A stretch of 64,000 nucleotides of DNA from Paenibacillus sp. Soil766 (GCF_001428105.1 NZ_LMSJ01000012.1:413124-477123); one strand, 5' to 3'. Shown: positions 1 to 8,247, counted from the stretch's first letter. Translations and numbers: made by a program. The notes: generated by a model not told the origin, from the letters alone.

Positions 1-945
1 CAAAAGTTTGAGGCGCTTAGCCGTTTGATCGACATGGAAGCACCAGACCTTGCAATTATCTTCGGACGTACAAAGCGTCGGGTAGATGAGTTGGCAGAAG
101 CTCTTCAAAAAAGAGGTTATGCTGCTGAAGGACTTCATGGTGACTTGTCTCAAAATCAACGTGATAACGTAATGAGAAAATTCCGCGATGGCAGTATTGA
201 TGTCCTTGTAGCAACTGACGTTGCTGCGCGCGGATTAGATGTATCTGGTGTTACGCACGTTATCAATTTTGACCTTCCGCAAGATCCAGAAAGTTACGTT
301 CACCGTATCGGCCGTACAGGTCGTGCAGGTAAAGAAGGTACTGCTTGGACTTTCGTAACGCCACGTGAAATCGATCACCTTCACTTTATTGAGAAGGTTA
401 CACGCCATAAAATCAACAAAAAGCCTTTACCAAGCGTAGCAGAAGCGGTAGAAGGTAAACAAAAAATGACAGCTGAGCGTATTTTGGATATGCTTCAAAA
501 AGAAGAGCACTCCGAATTTAAAGGCCTAGCTATTCAAATGCTTGAGCAATACGATTCCGTTAACTTGCTTGCAGCAGCTATGAAGCTTCTAACAGGTGAC
601 AAGAAAGATTTAAATATCGAATTGACACCAGAAGATCCGATTCGTGCAAGAAAGAAAAAATTCGATGTTCGCAGCTCAGGTAGACGTGTTGGCGGTGGAT
701 ACGGTTCAGGATCAGGATCAAGCGATCGTCGTCAAGGTGGCGGCGGTTACGGTGGATCTGGATCAGGCAATTCCTCAAGTGGTGGCTCACGTTACCCGCG
801 TAAGGATAGCAGAGATTACGGTTCAAACAGAGAAGGCGGAAACAGCTCAACTTCGAGAAACCGCGAATACGGAAGCAACAACTCCGGAAATCGTGATCGT
901 TCCAGAGCGCCGCGCAAAAGTGAAGATACACTTGTAAATAAATAA
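1..945 (+). CDS. cshA: DEAD-box ATP-dependent RNA helicase, C-terminal part (gene starts before the window)
   Basis: The reading frame is open from base 1, so only the second RecA-like lobe and the tail are present. Visible helicase motifs are motif IV (IIFGRTKRR, from about base 55), motif V ([11 protein letters not shown], from base 208) and motif VI ([10 protein letters not shown], from base 301), which bind ATP and RNA. The last 100 residues form a low-complexity tail rich in Gly, Ser and Arg, as in CshA-type cold-shock helicases that unwind mRNA and rRNA structure and join the RNA degradosome. A strong terminator follows at once. The family is certain; the cshA name rests on the RG-rich tail and could instead be another paralogue such as cshB. 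Confidence 0.85.
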   Translation, partial: QKFEALSRLIDMEAPDLAIIFGRTKRRVDELAEALQKRGYAAEGLHGDLSQNQRDNVMRKFRDGSIDVLVATDVAARGLDVSGVTHVINFDLPQDPESYVHRIGRTGRAGKEGTAWTFVTPREIDHLHFIEKVTRHKINKKPLPSVAEAVEGKQKMTAERILDMLQKEEHSEFKGLAIQMLEQYDSVNLLAAAMKLLTGDKKDLNIELTPEDPIRARKKKFDVRSSGRRVGGGYGSGSGSSDRRQGGGGYGGSGSGNSSSGGSRYPRKDSRDYGSNREGGNSSTSRNREYGSNNSGNRDRSRAPRKSEDTLVNK

Positions 946-956
946 GATGCAGCACC

Positions 957-991
957 AAAAAGGCGGAGATCCTAGGATCTCCGCCTTTTTT
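957..991. terminator. Rho-independent terminator of the helicase gene
   Basis: A perfect stem pairs AAAAGGCGGAGATCC with GGATCTCCGCCTTTTTT around a two-base TA loop. Both flanks carry A or T runs, so it can serve the helicase on the + strand and the YjcZ-type gene that ends at 1007 on the other strand. Confidence 0.9.
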
Positions 992-1006
992 CAAGTTGTA
1001 TATGGA

Positions 1007-1093
1007 TTAAAGTATAAATGAGCTAGTGATGATAACTAACAAGATGAAAAGTACCAAAATAGCACCTGCGGATGTTCCAACTGGATGAGACAT
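1007..1093 (-). CDS. YjcZ-family small hydrophobic sporulation peptide (28 aa)
   Basis: The 28-residue product begins MSHPVGTSAGAI and continues as one hydrophobic helix (ILVLFILLVIIT) ending SSFIL. This is the pattern of the YjcZ/YczM family of tiny sporulation-associated peptides: a short Gly/Ser-rich head and one membrane-spanning segment. A strong ribosome binding site (AGGAGG at 1098-1103 read on the minus strand) lies 7 bases before the ATG. Upstream, at 1144-1152, the minus strand reads CATAATATA, which fits the sigma-K -10 consensus CATANNNTA, but no matching -35 was found. A close relative lies at 50927-51010. The exact role in the spore is not known for the family. Confidence 0.8.
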   Translation of the reverse strand: MSHPVGTSAGAILVLFILLVIITSSFIL

Positions 1094-1300
1094 AGTATCA
1101 ACCTCCTGAATAATGATTTGGGGGTGGTGCGACTAGACAATACTATATTATGTAAAAGTACCTATAACGACTAGACGGCTACCTATATCATGAAAAATAG
1201 GCTATAATTAAGTACATATACAAATAAGACATGCTATTGTCATGTCAGCAGTTAACAACGTAGAAAGTTTCCAGACGGAAACGCTAAGGAGGAAGCAGTT

Positions 1301-2137
1301 TTGGAGTTTAAGGGAGTTATGGGAGGACTATACAGAATATCAGAGTGGATTATGCGGTTATCCGTTATTAATTTACTTTGGATGCTTTGTTCGATTCCGG
1401 TATTCTTTTTCCTCTTTATGGGGTTAGTGAGTCAAACGCCGGATGCGTTGCAAGCTACACTGCCGATTCTTGCTATTTTGGCACCGTTTACTTTATTTCC
1501 AGCAACGACTGCTATGTTTGCAGTAGCTAGGAAATGGGTGACTGGCGAAGAAGATGTTCCATTGTTAAAGACATTTTTCCGCGGATATAAAGAAAACTAC
1601 TTGCAAAGTATGTTAGGCGGTATTTTCTTTGTTCTTATCTTCGTGATTATCGGAGTGAATTATTTCTTTTATTTAAAGCAAGGCAGCTCGTTGAAGGTTT
1701 TGGCTGTTTTGTTTATCGCTTTCACCGTGATTATGATTATCGCCTTGTTTAATTTCTTCTCAATTATTGTTCATTTGCACATGAAAATTTTTCAAATCGT
1801 TAAGAATTCAATCTTAATTACGATTGGCAATCCTATCAATTCTATAGTGTTGCTCATTTGTAATGGTGTGATTGTTTATATTTGCTTAACAAAATTCAAT
1901 TTCTTCTTAGTTGTGTTCTTCATGGGTGCTATTGTTGCCACATTCTCCTTCTGGCAGTTTAACCGAAGCTTTACGAAGCTTCAGACGAAACAACAGGAGT
2001 TGGAAGAGAAAGAACAACAGAGACTGGCTGAAGCTGAAGCGGCTGAAGAAGGAAATGCTGATGCGAGTGAGGGAGATATGAATGATTCTCCGATTAGCTT
2101 GCATAAAAAAGATGAGAATGACAAGACTAAAGATTAA
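1301..2137 (+). CDS. YesL-family (DUF624) membrane protein
   Basis: The 278-residue protein has an N-terminal MEFKGVMGGLYRISEWIMRL segment followed by about five hydrophobic helices (roughly 20-43, 55-75, 105-130, 137-158, 170-205), the usual plan of the YesL family. Relatives often sit beside carbohydrate uptake or degradation genes in Bacillus and Paenibacillus, but no reaction is established. The last 65 residues form a charged Glu/Lys/Asp-rich tail that is longer than usual. The start is TTG at 1301, chosen because AAGGAGG lies at 1286-1292. A small hairpin (GTTTCC-AGAC-GGAAAC, 1268-1283) precedes the ribosome binding site. There is no sugar gene directly attached, so the substrate context is missing here. 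Confidence 0.75.
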   Translation: MEFKGVMGGLYRISEWIMRLSVINLLWMLCSIPVFFFLFMGLVSQTPDALQATLPILAILAPFTLFPATTAMFAVARKWVTGEEDVPLLKTFFRGYKENYLQSMLGGIFFVLIFVIIGVNYFFYLKQGSSLKVLAVLFIAFTVIMIIALFNFFSIIVHLHMKIFQIVKNSILITIGNPINSIVLLICNGVIVYICLTKFNFFLVVFFMGAIVATFSFWQFNRSFTKLQTKQQELEEKEQQRLAEAEAAEEGNADASEGDMNDSPISLHKKDENDKTKD

Positions 2138-2146
2138 TCCTACCAG

Positions 2147-2175
2147 TTGATTATCAGCGAGGTTGGATCTATAAT
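2147..2175 (+). promoter_or_regulatory. Sigma-A promoter of the 6S-like RNA
   Basis: TTGATT at 2147-2152 and TATAAT at 2170-2175 are separated by exactly 17 bases. Transcription should start near 2182, just before the first base of the long closing stem of the RNA described next. Confidence 0.75.
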
Positions 2176-2181
2176 AAGAAA

Positions 2182-2373
2182 ACAGAAGAAATCTGCGATG
2201 CTCGTAACGGTTTTAAGTTGTTTTAAACCAATGACTGTTTCTAGGGAGACCTATATTGAAGTGTGGCTGACATGCCCTCGAAAGGGGACCTCAAATACAC
2301 GTCTGCGGACACCCACCTGCGAGAGCGGGTTTGAAGCACGGAAACCGGACGGCATAGGCGGGTTTCTTCGAAT
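2182..2373 (+). ncRNA. ssrS: Candidate 6S RNA (RNA polymerase-binding regulatory RNA)
   Basis: No convincing protein gene lies here, but an RNA of about 190 nt is framed by a consensus promoter and a strong terminator. Its two ends pair over a long distance: GAAGAAATCTGC (2185-2196) with GCGGGTTTCTTC (2358-2369), then ATGC (2198-2201) with GCAT (2352-2355), then CGGTTT (2208-2213) with AAACCG (2342-2347). Inside lie a bubble whose 3' side holds the hairpin ACCTGC-GAGA-GCGGGT (2315-2330) and an apical arm with CCCT-CGAA-AGGG. A rod with a closing stem, a central bubble carrying a 3' side hairpin and a length near 190 nt is the known 6S RNA plan; 6S RNA mimics an open promoter and holds sigma-A RNA polymerase. 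The class assignment is inferred from structure, not from sequence identity; another structured RNA is possible. Confidence 0.62.
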
Positions 2374-2417
2374 AAAAAAGAGGTTGAACAGGGTATAACC
2401 TGCTCAACCTCTTTTTT
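2374..2417 (+). terminator. Terminator of the 6S-like RNA
   Basis: AAAAAAGAGGTTGA pairs with TCAACCTCTTTTTT around a 16-base loop. It lies four bases after the closing stem of the RNA, as expected for an RNA gene with a processed 3' end. Confidence 0.88.
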
Positions 2418-2459
2418 ATTGAAATATAATTTTTTTTTTGTTAAGGGTTTCTTACCAAG

Positions 2460-2752
2460 CGAATAACTGGATTTTCTGTAGCTAATTCAAGCGAAATCAT
2501 AGGAATTTGCTCAATAACTGGATTTTCTCCCGTTATTTCTGACAAACCTCGTCAAACGGGACATTTTGAGTAATATTAGATGTAGAAAATCCAGTTAAAC
2601 TCCATAAAGTGCTAGTTGTGCTTGCGAATAGATGTAGGAAATCCAGTTAATCCTCAGAAAACAGAAACTACCCAGATCGGGAATGCAAAAGTAATCCAGC
2701 GTAGGCAGTTGCTACTGTCCCTTTCCCATTCGAATAACTGGTACAAGGTGTA
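2460..2752. repeat. Cluster of five inverted short interspersed repeats
   Basis: The non-coding stretch between the 6S-like RNA and xylB (2418-2814) holds five copies of one short motif in both orientations. Forward copies read CGAATAACTGGATTTTCT (2460), AATAACTGGATTTTCT (2513) and the degenerate CGAATAACTGG (2731). Reverse copies read TAGATGTAGAAAATCCAGTTAA (about 2577-2598) and TAGATGTAGGAAATCCAGTTAA (2629-2650). Forward and reverse copies can pair into long hairpins. Spacing is irregular and no coding frame runs through, so this looks like a dispersed intergenic repeat family. Nothing else was recognised in this gap. Confidence 0.7.
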
Positions 2753-2814
2753 GAATCTCCATTTCGGCATTACGTAGCCAATGTCCCCATTTGCCAATAA
2801 GTTATTACCTTTTC

Positions 2815-4347
2815 TTATTGCTGCTCAGCAAGATCCGTTAACTGATGGAAAGTGCTTTGTAGTGTAGGATACAGACTGCGATAGATTTTATAATATGCTT
2901 CATATTTCTGTTGGTTAGCAACATTCGGTTCTACACGATCTGTGACTTCAATCCAATCTTCACATAATTTCGTAATATCGACTTGCAGGACACCAGATGC
3001 AGCCATGATAGCTGCCCCATAAGCTGGGCCATCTGTCGAATTAACCGTTACGACAGGGATTCCAAAGATATCCGCGATCATTTGACGCCAGAATGGACTT
3101 CTAGCACCGCCGCCGTTAACGCGAAGTTCTGTCACTTCGATACCGGATTCCCGAATCAATTCCATGGAATCGCGAAGTCCGAAGGTGATACCTTCAAGAA
3201 CAGCGCGGGTCAAATGGGATTTCTCGTGTCTTAGATTCAGCCCAATGAAGGCACCACGTGCTTTGGGATCAGGATGTGGCGTACGTTCGCCTGATAAATA
3301 AGGAAGGAACAATAAACCTTCACTTCCGAGTGGAGCTGTAGCTGCTTTTTCTGTCAGTATTTCATACACATCTTTGCCTTCTCGCTCAGCACGTGCAAGC
3401 TCTTCACTGGCAAAATGATTGCGCCACCACTGGAAGGAGCCGCCTGCCGCGAGCATTACACCCATGCGGTGCCACTTGCCTGGCACACCGTGACAGAAGG
3501 AATGAAGCCGGTACGCTTCATCCACTTGGTAAGTGTCGTCGTGGACGAAGACGACACCAGAAGTGCCGAGCGCCACCGAGGCGATGCCCTGGCGTACGAC
3601 GCCTACCCCAACGGCGCCGCATGCTTGGTCGCCGCCGCCAACAACGATTGGCGTGCCTGGGGCTAAGCCGGTGAGCGCTGCTGCCTCAGGCAGCAGGTGC
3701 CCGGCAATGTCGCCGGACTCATAGAGCGGCGGCAGCCACTCGAGCGGGATCTCTAACCGCTCGGCGACGGTTTGAGACCAGCTGCGATGGGCTACATCGA
3801 GCAGCAGCGTGCCGCTGGCGTCGGCCATGTCCATGCCGAACGCACCCGTCAGGCGCAGCCTGACGTAGTCCTTCGGCAGCAGCAGATGCCGAACGCGGGC
3901 GTAATGCTCCGGCTCATGCTGCCGGAGCCAAAGGAGCTTGGGCGCGGTGAAGCCAGTCAGCGCCCGATTGCCTGTGAGTCGACCGAGCTCGGCTTTGCCG
4001 ACAGTCGACTCGATGTAGGTGCACTGCTCCGCGGTGCGCTGATCGCACCAGAGCAGCGCAGGCCGGATGACCTGCTGCGCTTCGTCGAGGAAGACCGACC
4101 CGTGCATCTGGCCGGAGAAGCCAATACCTGCGACTGCATCGCCTGATACGCCGGTGCTAGCCAAGAGCCCTTGTATGCCTGCAATGGTGGCATTCCACCA
4201 ATCTTCTGGATGCTGCTCAGCCCAACCTGGATGGGGTTGTTGCAGCGGATATTGGGCAGAATGTGAGCCGATAACCGTACCGGCCTCATCCACTAGAATG
4301 CATTTAATGGCAGAAGTACCTAAATCTAAACCCATAAAATAAACCAT
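2815..4347 (-). CDS. xylB: Xylulokinase
   Basis: The 510-residue FGGY-family kinase phosphorylates D-xylulose with ATP, the entry of xylose into the pentose phosphate pathway. The phosphate-binding motif GLDLGTSAIKCILVD lies at residues 6-20, the substrate loop GFSGQMHG at about 77-84, GGGDQACGAVG at 237-247 with the probable catalytic base Asp240, and NGGGARSPFWRQ near 415. Length is normal. AAAGGGTGAT precedes the ATG at 4347; an ATG four codons in is also possible. It stands alone, without xylA or xylR beside it. The middle of the gene, about 3440-4150, is visibly richer in G+C than both ends of the same gene and than its neighbours, yet the frame is intact. Confidence 0.92.
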   Translation of the reverse strand: MVYFMGLDLGTSAIKCILVDEAGTVIGSHSAQYPLQQPHPGWAEQHPEDWWNATIAGIQGLLASTGVSGDAVAGIGFSGQMHGSVFLDEAQQVIRPALLWCDQRTAEQCTYIESTVGKAELGRLTGNRALTGFTAPKLLWLRQHEPEHYARVRHLLLPKDYVRLRLTGAFGMDMADASGTLLLDVAHRSWSQTVAERLEIPLEWLPPLYESGDIAGHLLPEAAALTGLAPGTPIVVGGGDQACGAVGVGVVRQGIASVALGTSGVVFVHDDTYQVDEAYRLHSFCHGVPGKWHRMGVMLAAGGSFQWWRNHFASEELARAEREGKDVYEILTEKAATAPLGSEGLLFLPYLSGERTPHPDPKARGAFIGLNLRHEKSHLTRAVLEGITFGLRDSMELIRESGIEVTELRVNGGGARSPFWRQMIADIFGIPVVTVNSTDGPAYGAAIMAASGVLQVDITKLCEDWIEVTDRVEPNVANQQKYEAYYKIYRSLYPTLQSTFHQLTDLAEQQ

Positions 4348-4390
4348 AAGATCACCCTTTATATTAAATTATGGTTATTGCTTCGATATT

Positions 4391-4417
4391 CTTTGTTTGT
4401 TTATTGAATATACAAAG
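4391..4417. promoter_or_regulatory. Possible operator upstream of xylB (weak)
   Basis: In the 344-base gap between the divergent xylB and mntH genes, CTTTGT (4391-4396) and ACAAAG (4412-4417) form an inverted repeat around a TTTGTTTATT-rich centre. Bacillus XylR operators have a similar look (GTTTGTTT arms), but the match is loose and no xylR gene is in view. No clear promoter for xylB could be assigned. Confidence 0.2.
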
Positions 4418-4559
4418 ATAACTATCTCAATGTATTCGCTCATGCTTTCAAATATCCTTCTTTTCCAGATGATTATTCCTATGAATTTTTCTCAGAAGGG
4501 AAACCTTATGAGAAGGGATCTATAATCGTTAATAAATGTGGTAAAACTTGTATCAAAAC

Positions 4560-4652
4560 TTTCCCCAGGGAAAAACAATTTCGTTGGAACATAAATGTTT
4601 ACCTGTAGCATAAGATGGGGTTATGTAGTATACTACATATAAATGTTTCCCT
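4560..4652. promoter_or_regulatory. Candidate metalloregulator (MntR-like) boxes upstream of mntH
   Basis: A near-perfect dyad TTTCCC-CA-GGGAAA lies at 4560-4573. Downstream, ATAAATGTTTACCT (4591-4604) and ATAAATGTTTCCCT (4639-4652) form a direct repeat with a 48-base period, and the second is followed by AGAACA. A further palindrome GTAGTATACTAC sits at 4626-4637. In Bacillus, manganese-loaded MntR binds sites with TTTnCC...GGnAAA arms ahead of mntH and represses it. The presence of these motifs before an Nramp gene fits that model; which box is bound is inferred. Confidence 0.45.
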
Positions 4653-4691
4653 AGAACAACATTATTGGTCTTGTGAAAGAAGGGTGAAGCT

Positions 4692-6038
4692 ATGGATTTT
4701 GCAATGAAAAAACCAGATCAGGAACCGAGTGGATGGCGTAAAGATGCTTCCACGCCAAGTTTACCTGAAGTTCATCATAGTATGAAAGTGCCTAAGAAAG
4801 CTGGCTTTTTCCGAAAGTTACTTGCCTTTGTGGGACCGGGTTACTTGGTAGCTGTTGGTTATATGGATCCAGGAAACTGGGCGACGGATTTGGCTGGAGG
4901 ATCCCAGTTTGGATATACACTGCTTTCAGTCATTCTAATATCTAATCTAATGGCCATTCTCTTGCAGGCTCTATCAGGTCGACTAGGTATCGTAACAGGG
5001 CGAGATTTGGCGCAAGCATGCCGTGATCATTATAGCAAGCCTGTCTCTTATGTACTTTGGTTTCTGTGTGAGCTTGCGATTGCTGCTTGTGATCTTGCTG
5101 AAGTCATTGGTGCCGCGATTGCTTTGCAGTTACTGTTTGGGTTACCGCTTATCTATGGTGTGATTCTTACAGCGTTAGATGTTATTCTGGTGCTAATGCT
5201 GCAGAAGAAAGGCTTTCGTTATATTGAAGCGATGGTTATTAGCTTAATTGCTCTTATTATGGTTTGTTTTATTATGGAGCTCATTTTCTCTCGACCTGAA
5301 TTTGCAGCTGTAGCTGCAGGCTTCATTCCAACTACTGAAATTGTAACGAATCCAGCCATGTTATATATTGCCTTAGGTATTCTAGGTGCGACGGTCATGC
5401 CGCATAATTTATATTTGCACTCATCTATCGTTCAGACGCGGAAAATTGAACCTACGATTGAAGCCAAACGTGAAGCGATTAAATTCTCAACTATTGATAC
5501 AACGATTGCCCTAATGCTAGCGCTATTCGTAAACGCAGCAATTCTTATTCTTTCTGCGGCAGCTTTTCATTCAGCTGGGAAAGAAGTGGCGGAAATTCAA
5601 GATGCCTATCATCTCCTTGGACCTATGTTAGGTACAGGGGCAGCGAGTATATTGTTCGCCGTTGCACTCTTAGCATCCGGTCAGAACTCAACGCTTACAG
5701 GTACACTAGCCGGACAGATCGTCATGGAAGGTTTTCTGAACATTCGATTAACACCTTGGCTACGTCGGTTGATCACTCGGTTAATTGCTATCATTCCTGC
5801 GGTCATCGTAATCGGGATCTATGGGGAAAGCGGAGCAACAGATCTACTCATTCTAAGTCAGGTTATTTTATCCTTGCAACTATCTTTTGCAGTGATTCCA
5901 CTAGTTACCTTTACATCAGATCGTAAAAAAATGGGCGTACTCGTGATCCCGAAATGGATGGCGGTACTGAGTTGGTTTGTAGCTATTTTAATCGCAGGAT
6001 TGAACGCTTACCTGCTGTTTACAACTTTTTTTGGATAA
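4692..6038 (+). CDS. mntH: Nramp-family divalent metal (Mn2+) / proton symporter MntH
   Basis: The 448-residue membrane protein imports Mn2+ (and Fe2+) with protons. The two Nramp metal-site motifs are present: DPGN in TM1 at residues 59-62 and MPHN in TM6 at residues 236-239. Eleven or so hydrophobic helices follow the expected spacing. The first 45 residues form a charged cytoplasmic extension, a little longer than in Bacillus MntH. The start ATG at 4692 follows GAAGGGTGA at 4679-4686. It is monocistronic with its own terminator. Probable regulation is by a Mn2+-sensing DtxR-type repressor at the boxes listed upstream. Confidence 0.93.
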   Translation: MDFAMKKPDQEPSGWRKDASTPSLPEVHHSMKVPKKAGFFRKLLAFVGPGYLVAVGYMDPGNWATDLAGGSQFGYTLLSVILISNLMAILLQALSGRLGIVTGRDLAQACRDHYSKPVSYVLWFLCELAIAACDLAEVIGAAIALQLLFGLPLIYGVILTALDVILVLMLQKKGFRYIEAMVISLIALIMVCFIMELIFSRPEFAAVAAGFIPTTEIVTNPAMLYIALGILGATVMPHNLYLHSSIVQTRKIEPTIEAKREAIKFSTIDTTIALMLALFVNAAILILSAAAFHSAGKEVAEIQDAYHLLGPMLGTGAASILFAVALLASGQNSTLTGTLAGQIVMEGFLNIRLTPWLRRLITRLIAIIPAVIVIGIYGESGATDLLILSQVILSLQLSFAVIPLVTFTSDRKKMGVLVIPKWMAVLSWFVAILIAGLNAYLLFTTFFG

Positions 6039-6065
6039 AAAGGAATAGATAGGAATGGAATCTGC

Positions 6066-6094
6066 TAAATCGGGGGAGTAATCCCTCGATTTTT
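6066..6094 (+). terminator. Terminator of mntH
   Basis: AAATCGGGGGA and TCCCTCGATTTTT form a stem of about 11 pairs with a GTAA loop followed by a T run. Confidence 0.75.
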
Positions 6095-6194
6095 CATTTA
6101 CCTCTTTTTCTAAAGCTTAATCAATGGTATTATAGAGAATAGTGTTGAAATGGCAAGTGGTCTACATGCACTTCATTGAAGGGGGAAAGGGCTT

Positions 6195-6584
6195 TTGCTA
6201 AAGAGAACTTTAATCGGATTAGTACGTAGTCATGAAACGACAGGGGAAAAAGCTAGAGATCCTTTACTTAAAACTAGATATTTTAAGCTGCCGAAGGAGC
6301 AAGTTTGGGAAGAGGTAACAGCTGTATTGAAGAAAACACCAGGGTACAAGCTATTACATGAGGTCCCGAACGTAGGAGAAATTCTTGCTGAGCGCAAGAC
6401 GGTTACTGGAAGAACCCAAGACGTTACGCTAACTTTATTTGCCATTAATCCGGTGAAAACGGCTGTTGATATTTATTCAGCTTCACGTGGTTCAATGGGC
6501 GATCTTGGATCCAATTACCGTACGATATTAGATATTTATAAACAATTAGACCGTAAGCTTGCTTCATATAAAATTGATGGATAA
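6195..6584 (+). CDS. DUF1499-like small protein
   Basis: The 129-residue protein has no signal peptide or membrane segment. Its second half carries a pattern VDIYSASRGSMGDLGSNYRTI (residues about 90-110, split here only by description) whose R-S/SR-G-x-x-D-L-G-x-N-x-R spacing is the hallmark of the DUF1499 family, whose function is unknown. The start is TTG at 6195, preceded by GGGGGAAAGG at 6181-6190. It stands alone between two terminators, so the context gives no functional clue. Confidence 0.6.
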   Translation: MLKRTLIGLVRSHETTGEKARDPLLKTRYFKLPKEQVWEEVTAVLKKTPGYKLLHEVPNVGEILAERKTVTGRTQDVTLTLFAINPVKTAVDIYSASRGSMGDLGSNYRTILDIYKQLDRKLASYKIDG

Positions 6585-6585
6585 C

Positions 6586-6621
6586 AAAAACAGCAGGGAA
6601 GCTTGGCCTCCTTGCTGTTTT
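6586..6621. terminator. Bidirectional terminator between the DUF1499-like gene and tpx
   Basis: AAAAACAGCAGGGA pairs with TCCTTGCTGTTTT; A and T runs on both sides allow it to end both convergent genes. Confidence 0.85.
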
Positions 6622-6632
6622 ATTTGTGTGGA

Positions 6633-7151
6633 TTAAACTAATTTTTTAACAGCTTCTACAGCTGCTTCGTAGTTCGGGTGAGCTGTCATTTCGCCGAGGT
6701 ACTCAACGTATTGAACAGTGTCATTAGCGTCGATTACGAAAATTGCGCGCATATCCAATTGAATTTCTTTGATCAATACGCCATAAGCTTCGCCAAAGGA
6801 TTTTGTTTTGTAATCAGACAATGTGATCACTTTATCGATACCTGCAGCACCGCACCAACGAGCTTGTGCGAAAGGAAGATCAACGCTGATTGTAAGAACT
6901 GCAACATTGTCGCCAAGGCCAGCAGCTTCTTCATTGAAACGACGTGTTTGTGCATCGCAAACGCCTGTATCCAAGGAAGGAACTACGGAGATCAATTTCA
7001 CTTTACCTGCGTAATCAGCAAGTGATACTTGCGTCATCAAATCTTTGTTGACTTTGAAATCAGGTGCTTTGTCACCTACTTTAATTTCGGGTCCTACCAA
7101 AGTGATAGGATTGCTTTTCAGGGTAGCAACACCAGTACGTTCTTGTGCCAT
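6633..7151 (-). CDS. tpx: Thiol peroxidase (Tpx)
   Basis: The 172-residue atypical two-cysteine peroxiredoxin reduces hydrogen peroxide and alkyl peroxides in the cytoplasm with thioredoxin. The peroxidatic cysteine lies in SLDTGVCDAQTRRF (Cys65) and the resolving cysteine in ARWCGAAG (Cys100), the spacing typical of Tpx. The frame runs open further upstream, but the ATG at 7151 is the true start because AAAGGAGGAAATC precedes it and the family begins close to this point. It is divergent from a LysR-type regulator across 158 bases, which makes that regulator a possible controller. Confidence 0.93.
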   Translation of the reverse strand: MAQERTGVATLKSNPITLVGPEIKVGDKAPDFKVNKDLMTQVSLADYAGKVKLISVVPSLDTGVCDAQTRRFNEEAAGLGDNVAVLTISVDLPFAQARWCGAAGIDKVITLSDYKTKSFGEAYGVLIKEIQLDMRAIFVIDANDTVQYVEYLGEMTAHPNYEAAVEAVKKLV

Positions 7152-7197
7152 TGAATGATTTCCTCCTTTATTATCCATGCTAAATAACAACTCACTT

Positions 7198-7227
7198 ATT
7201 ATAAGCTTTTTGCAGATAAGTTGTCCA
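7198..7227 (-). promoter_or_regulatory. Probable sigma-A promoter of tpx
   Basis: Read on the minus strand, TGGACA (7222-7227) and TATAAT (7198-7203) are 18 bases apart, placing the start about 35 bases before the ribosome binding site of tpx. Confidence 0.6.
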
Positions 7228-7309
7228 ATCGTTGCTATCGAGCTATAATCGGAGTCATAGAACGCATTTTGTTTCTTCATCATGTAGTTAAGTCGGGGGA
7301 TTTACTCAC

Positions 7310-8194
7310 GTGGAATTAAGACAGTTGCAATATTTTGTGAAGGTTGCTAGGAAACAGCACGTGACACAGGCGGCGGAAGAGTTGCATGTAGCACAGTCGG
7401 CGGTTAGTCGGCAAATTCATTTGCTGGAAGAGGAGCTCGGCGTTGATTTATTCGTTCAAAAGGGACGTAACTTACATTTGACCTCTGTCGGGCATTTATT
7501 TCTTAGCCGGGTTGAAGGTATTCTTACGGATTTAGAGCGTGCGGTGGGCGAAATACATGAGTTTCTTGATCCAGAGGCTGGTGAGATTCGTATTGGTTTC
7601 CCGCATAGTCTGGTCATCAATTTACTGCCTGCTGTTGTTGCGGCATTCAAGAAAAATCATCCCAATGTTAAGTTTAGACTGCGTCAAGGTACATACACTT
7701 CGTTAATTCGTGATGTTTCGAGAGGGGAAATTGATCTAGCCTTTATTTCACCCTTTCCTGAATCCCACGAGCATGTGACAGGTGAAATTTTGTTAACGGA
7801 AGAGTTGTATGCTATCATCCCATCGAATCATATTCTGGCAGACTATACGTCAATTCGCCTTGAACAGTTGAAGAATGAGCCTTTCGTTATGTTTAGTGAA
7901 GAATACACGCTTCGAACGATCGTAATGGATGCGTGCCAGCAGGCAGGCTTTGTGCCTAAGATTGAGTTTGAGGGTGAAGAGACAGACACGATTCGTGGAC
8001 TTGTTGCCGCGGGTATGGGTGTCAGCTTACTTCCGGCGATGGCTTTATTGGAAAGTGGTCAAACGCAGCCAGTCAAAATACGGGTCACGGATCCTCAGGT
8101 TACAAGGACGGTTGGATTGATTTGTCGCAAGGGTGTGAAGCTGCCACTGGTGGCTGAAGTGTTTCGGCGATTTTTATATGATTATTTTAAATGA
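7310..8194 (+). CDS. LysR-family transcription regulator, GltC-like
   Basis: The 294-residue protein has the winged helix-turn-helix of LysR regulators at residues 1-60 (MELRQLQYFVKVA, then LHVAQSAVSRQI) and a type-2 periplasmic-binding-fold effector domain from about 90 to 290. From the first residues (MELRQL.YF..VA, AQSA.SRQI) to the region EGEETDTIRGLVAAGMGVSLLP it follows Bacillus subtilis GltC closely; GltC activates glutamate synthase genes. No gltAB genes are present here, and it is divergent from tpx, so a redox or nitrogen target cannot be decided. The start is GTG at 7310 with CGGGGGA about 10 bases upstream. Confidence 0.85.
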   Translation: MELRQLQYFVKVARKQHVTQAAEELHVAQSAVSRQIHLLEEELGVDLFVQKGRNLHLTSVGHLFLSRVEGILTDLERAVGEIHEFLDPEAGEIRIGFPHSLVINLLPAVVAAFKKNHPNVKFRLRQGTYTSLIRDVSRGEIDLAFISPFPESHEHVTGEILLTEELYAIIPSNHILADYTSIRLEQLKNEPFVMFSEEYTLRTIVMDACQQAGFVPKIEFEGEETDTIRGLVAAGMGVSLLPAMALLESGQTQPVKIRVTDPQVTRTVGLICRKGVKLPLVAEVFRRFLYDYFK

Positions 8195-8195
8195 G

Positions 8196-8243
8196 AAAAG
8201 CTCTCCCGATAGGTCTATGAAGAACCTGTTAGGGAGAGCTTTT
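8196..8243. terminator. Bidirectional terminator between the LysR gene and yugP
   Basis: AAAAGCTCTCCC (8196-8207) pairs perfectly with GGGAGAGCTTTT (8232-8243). Confidence 0.9.
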
Positions 8244-8247
8244 GTAT

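Noticed and set aside
578..994. A 138-codon open frame on the minus strand under the helicase tail
   Set aside because: It mirrors the low-complexity Gly/Arg codons of the helicase, spans the terminator and has no ribosome site.
1094..1300. Sigma-A promoter before the YesL gene (TATAAT at 1203-1208)
   Set aside because: A good -10 is present but no acceptable -35 lies at 16-18 bases, so it was not listed as a feature.
2147..2398. An 83-codon open frame across the 6S-like RNA
   Set aside because: It starts inside the promoter, its sequence has no protein-like character, and the DNA shows RNA stems instead.
2460..2752. CRISPR array
   Set aside because: Copies are in both orientations, differ in sequence, have irregular spacing and there are no cas genes.
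3393..4289. Several open frames in other frames of xylB
   Set aside because: They follow from the GC-rich block, which has few stops in any frame; xylulokinase motifs fill the main frame.
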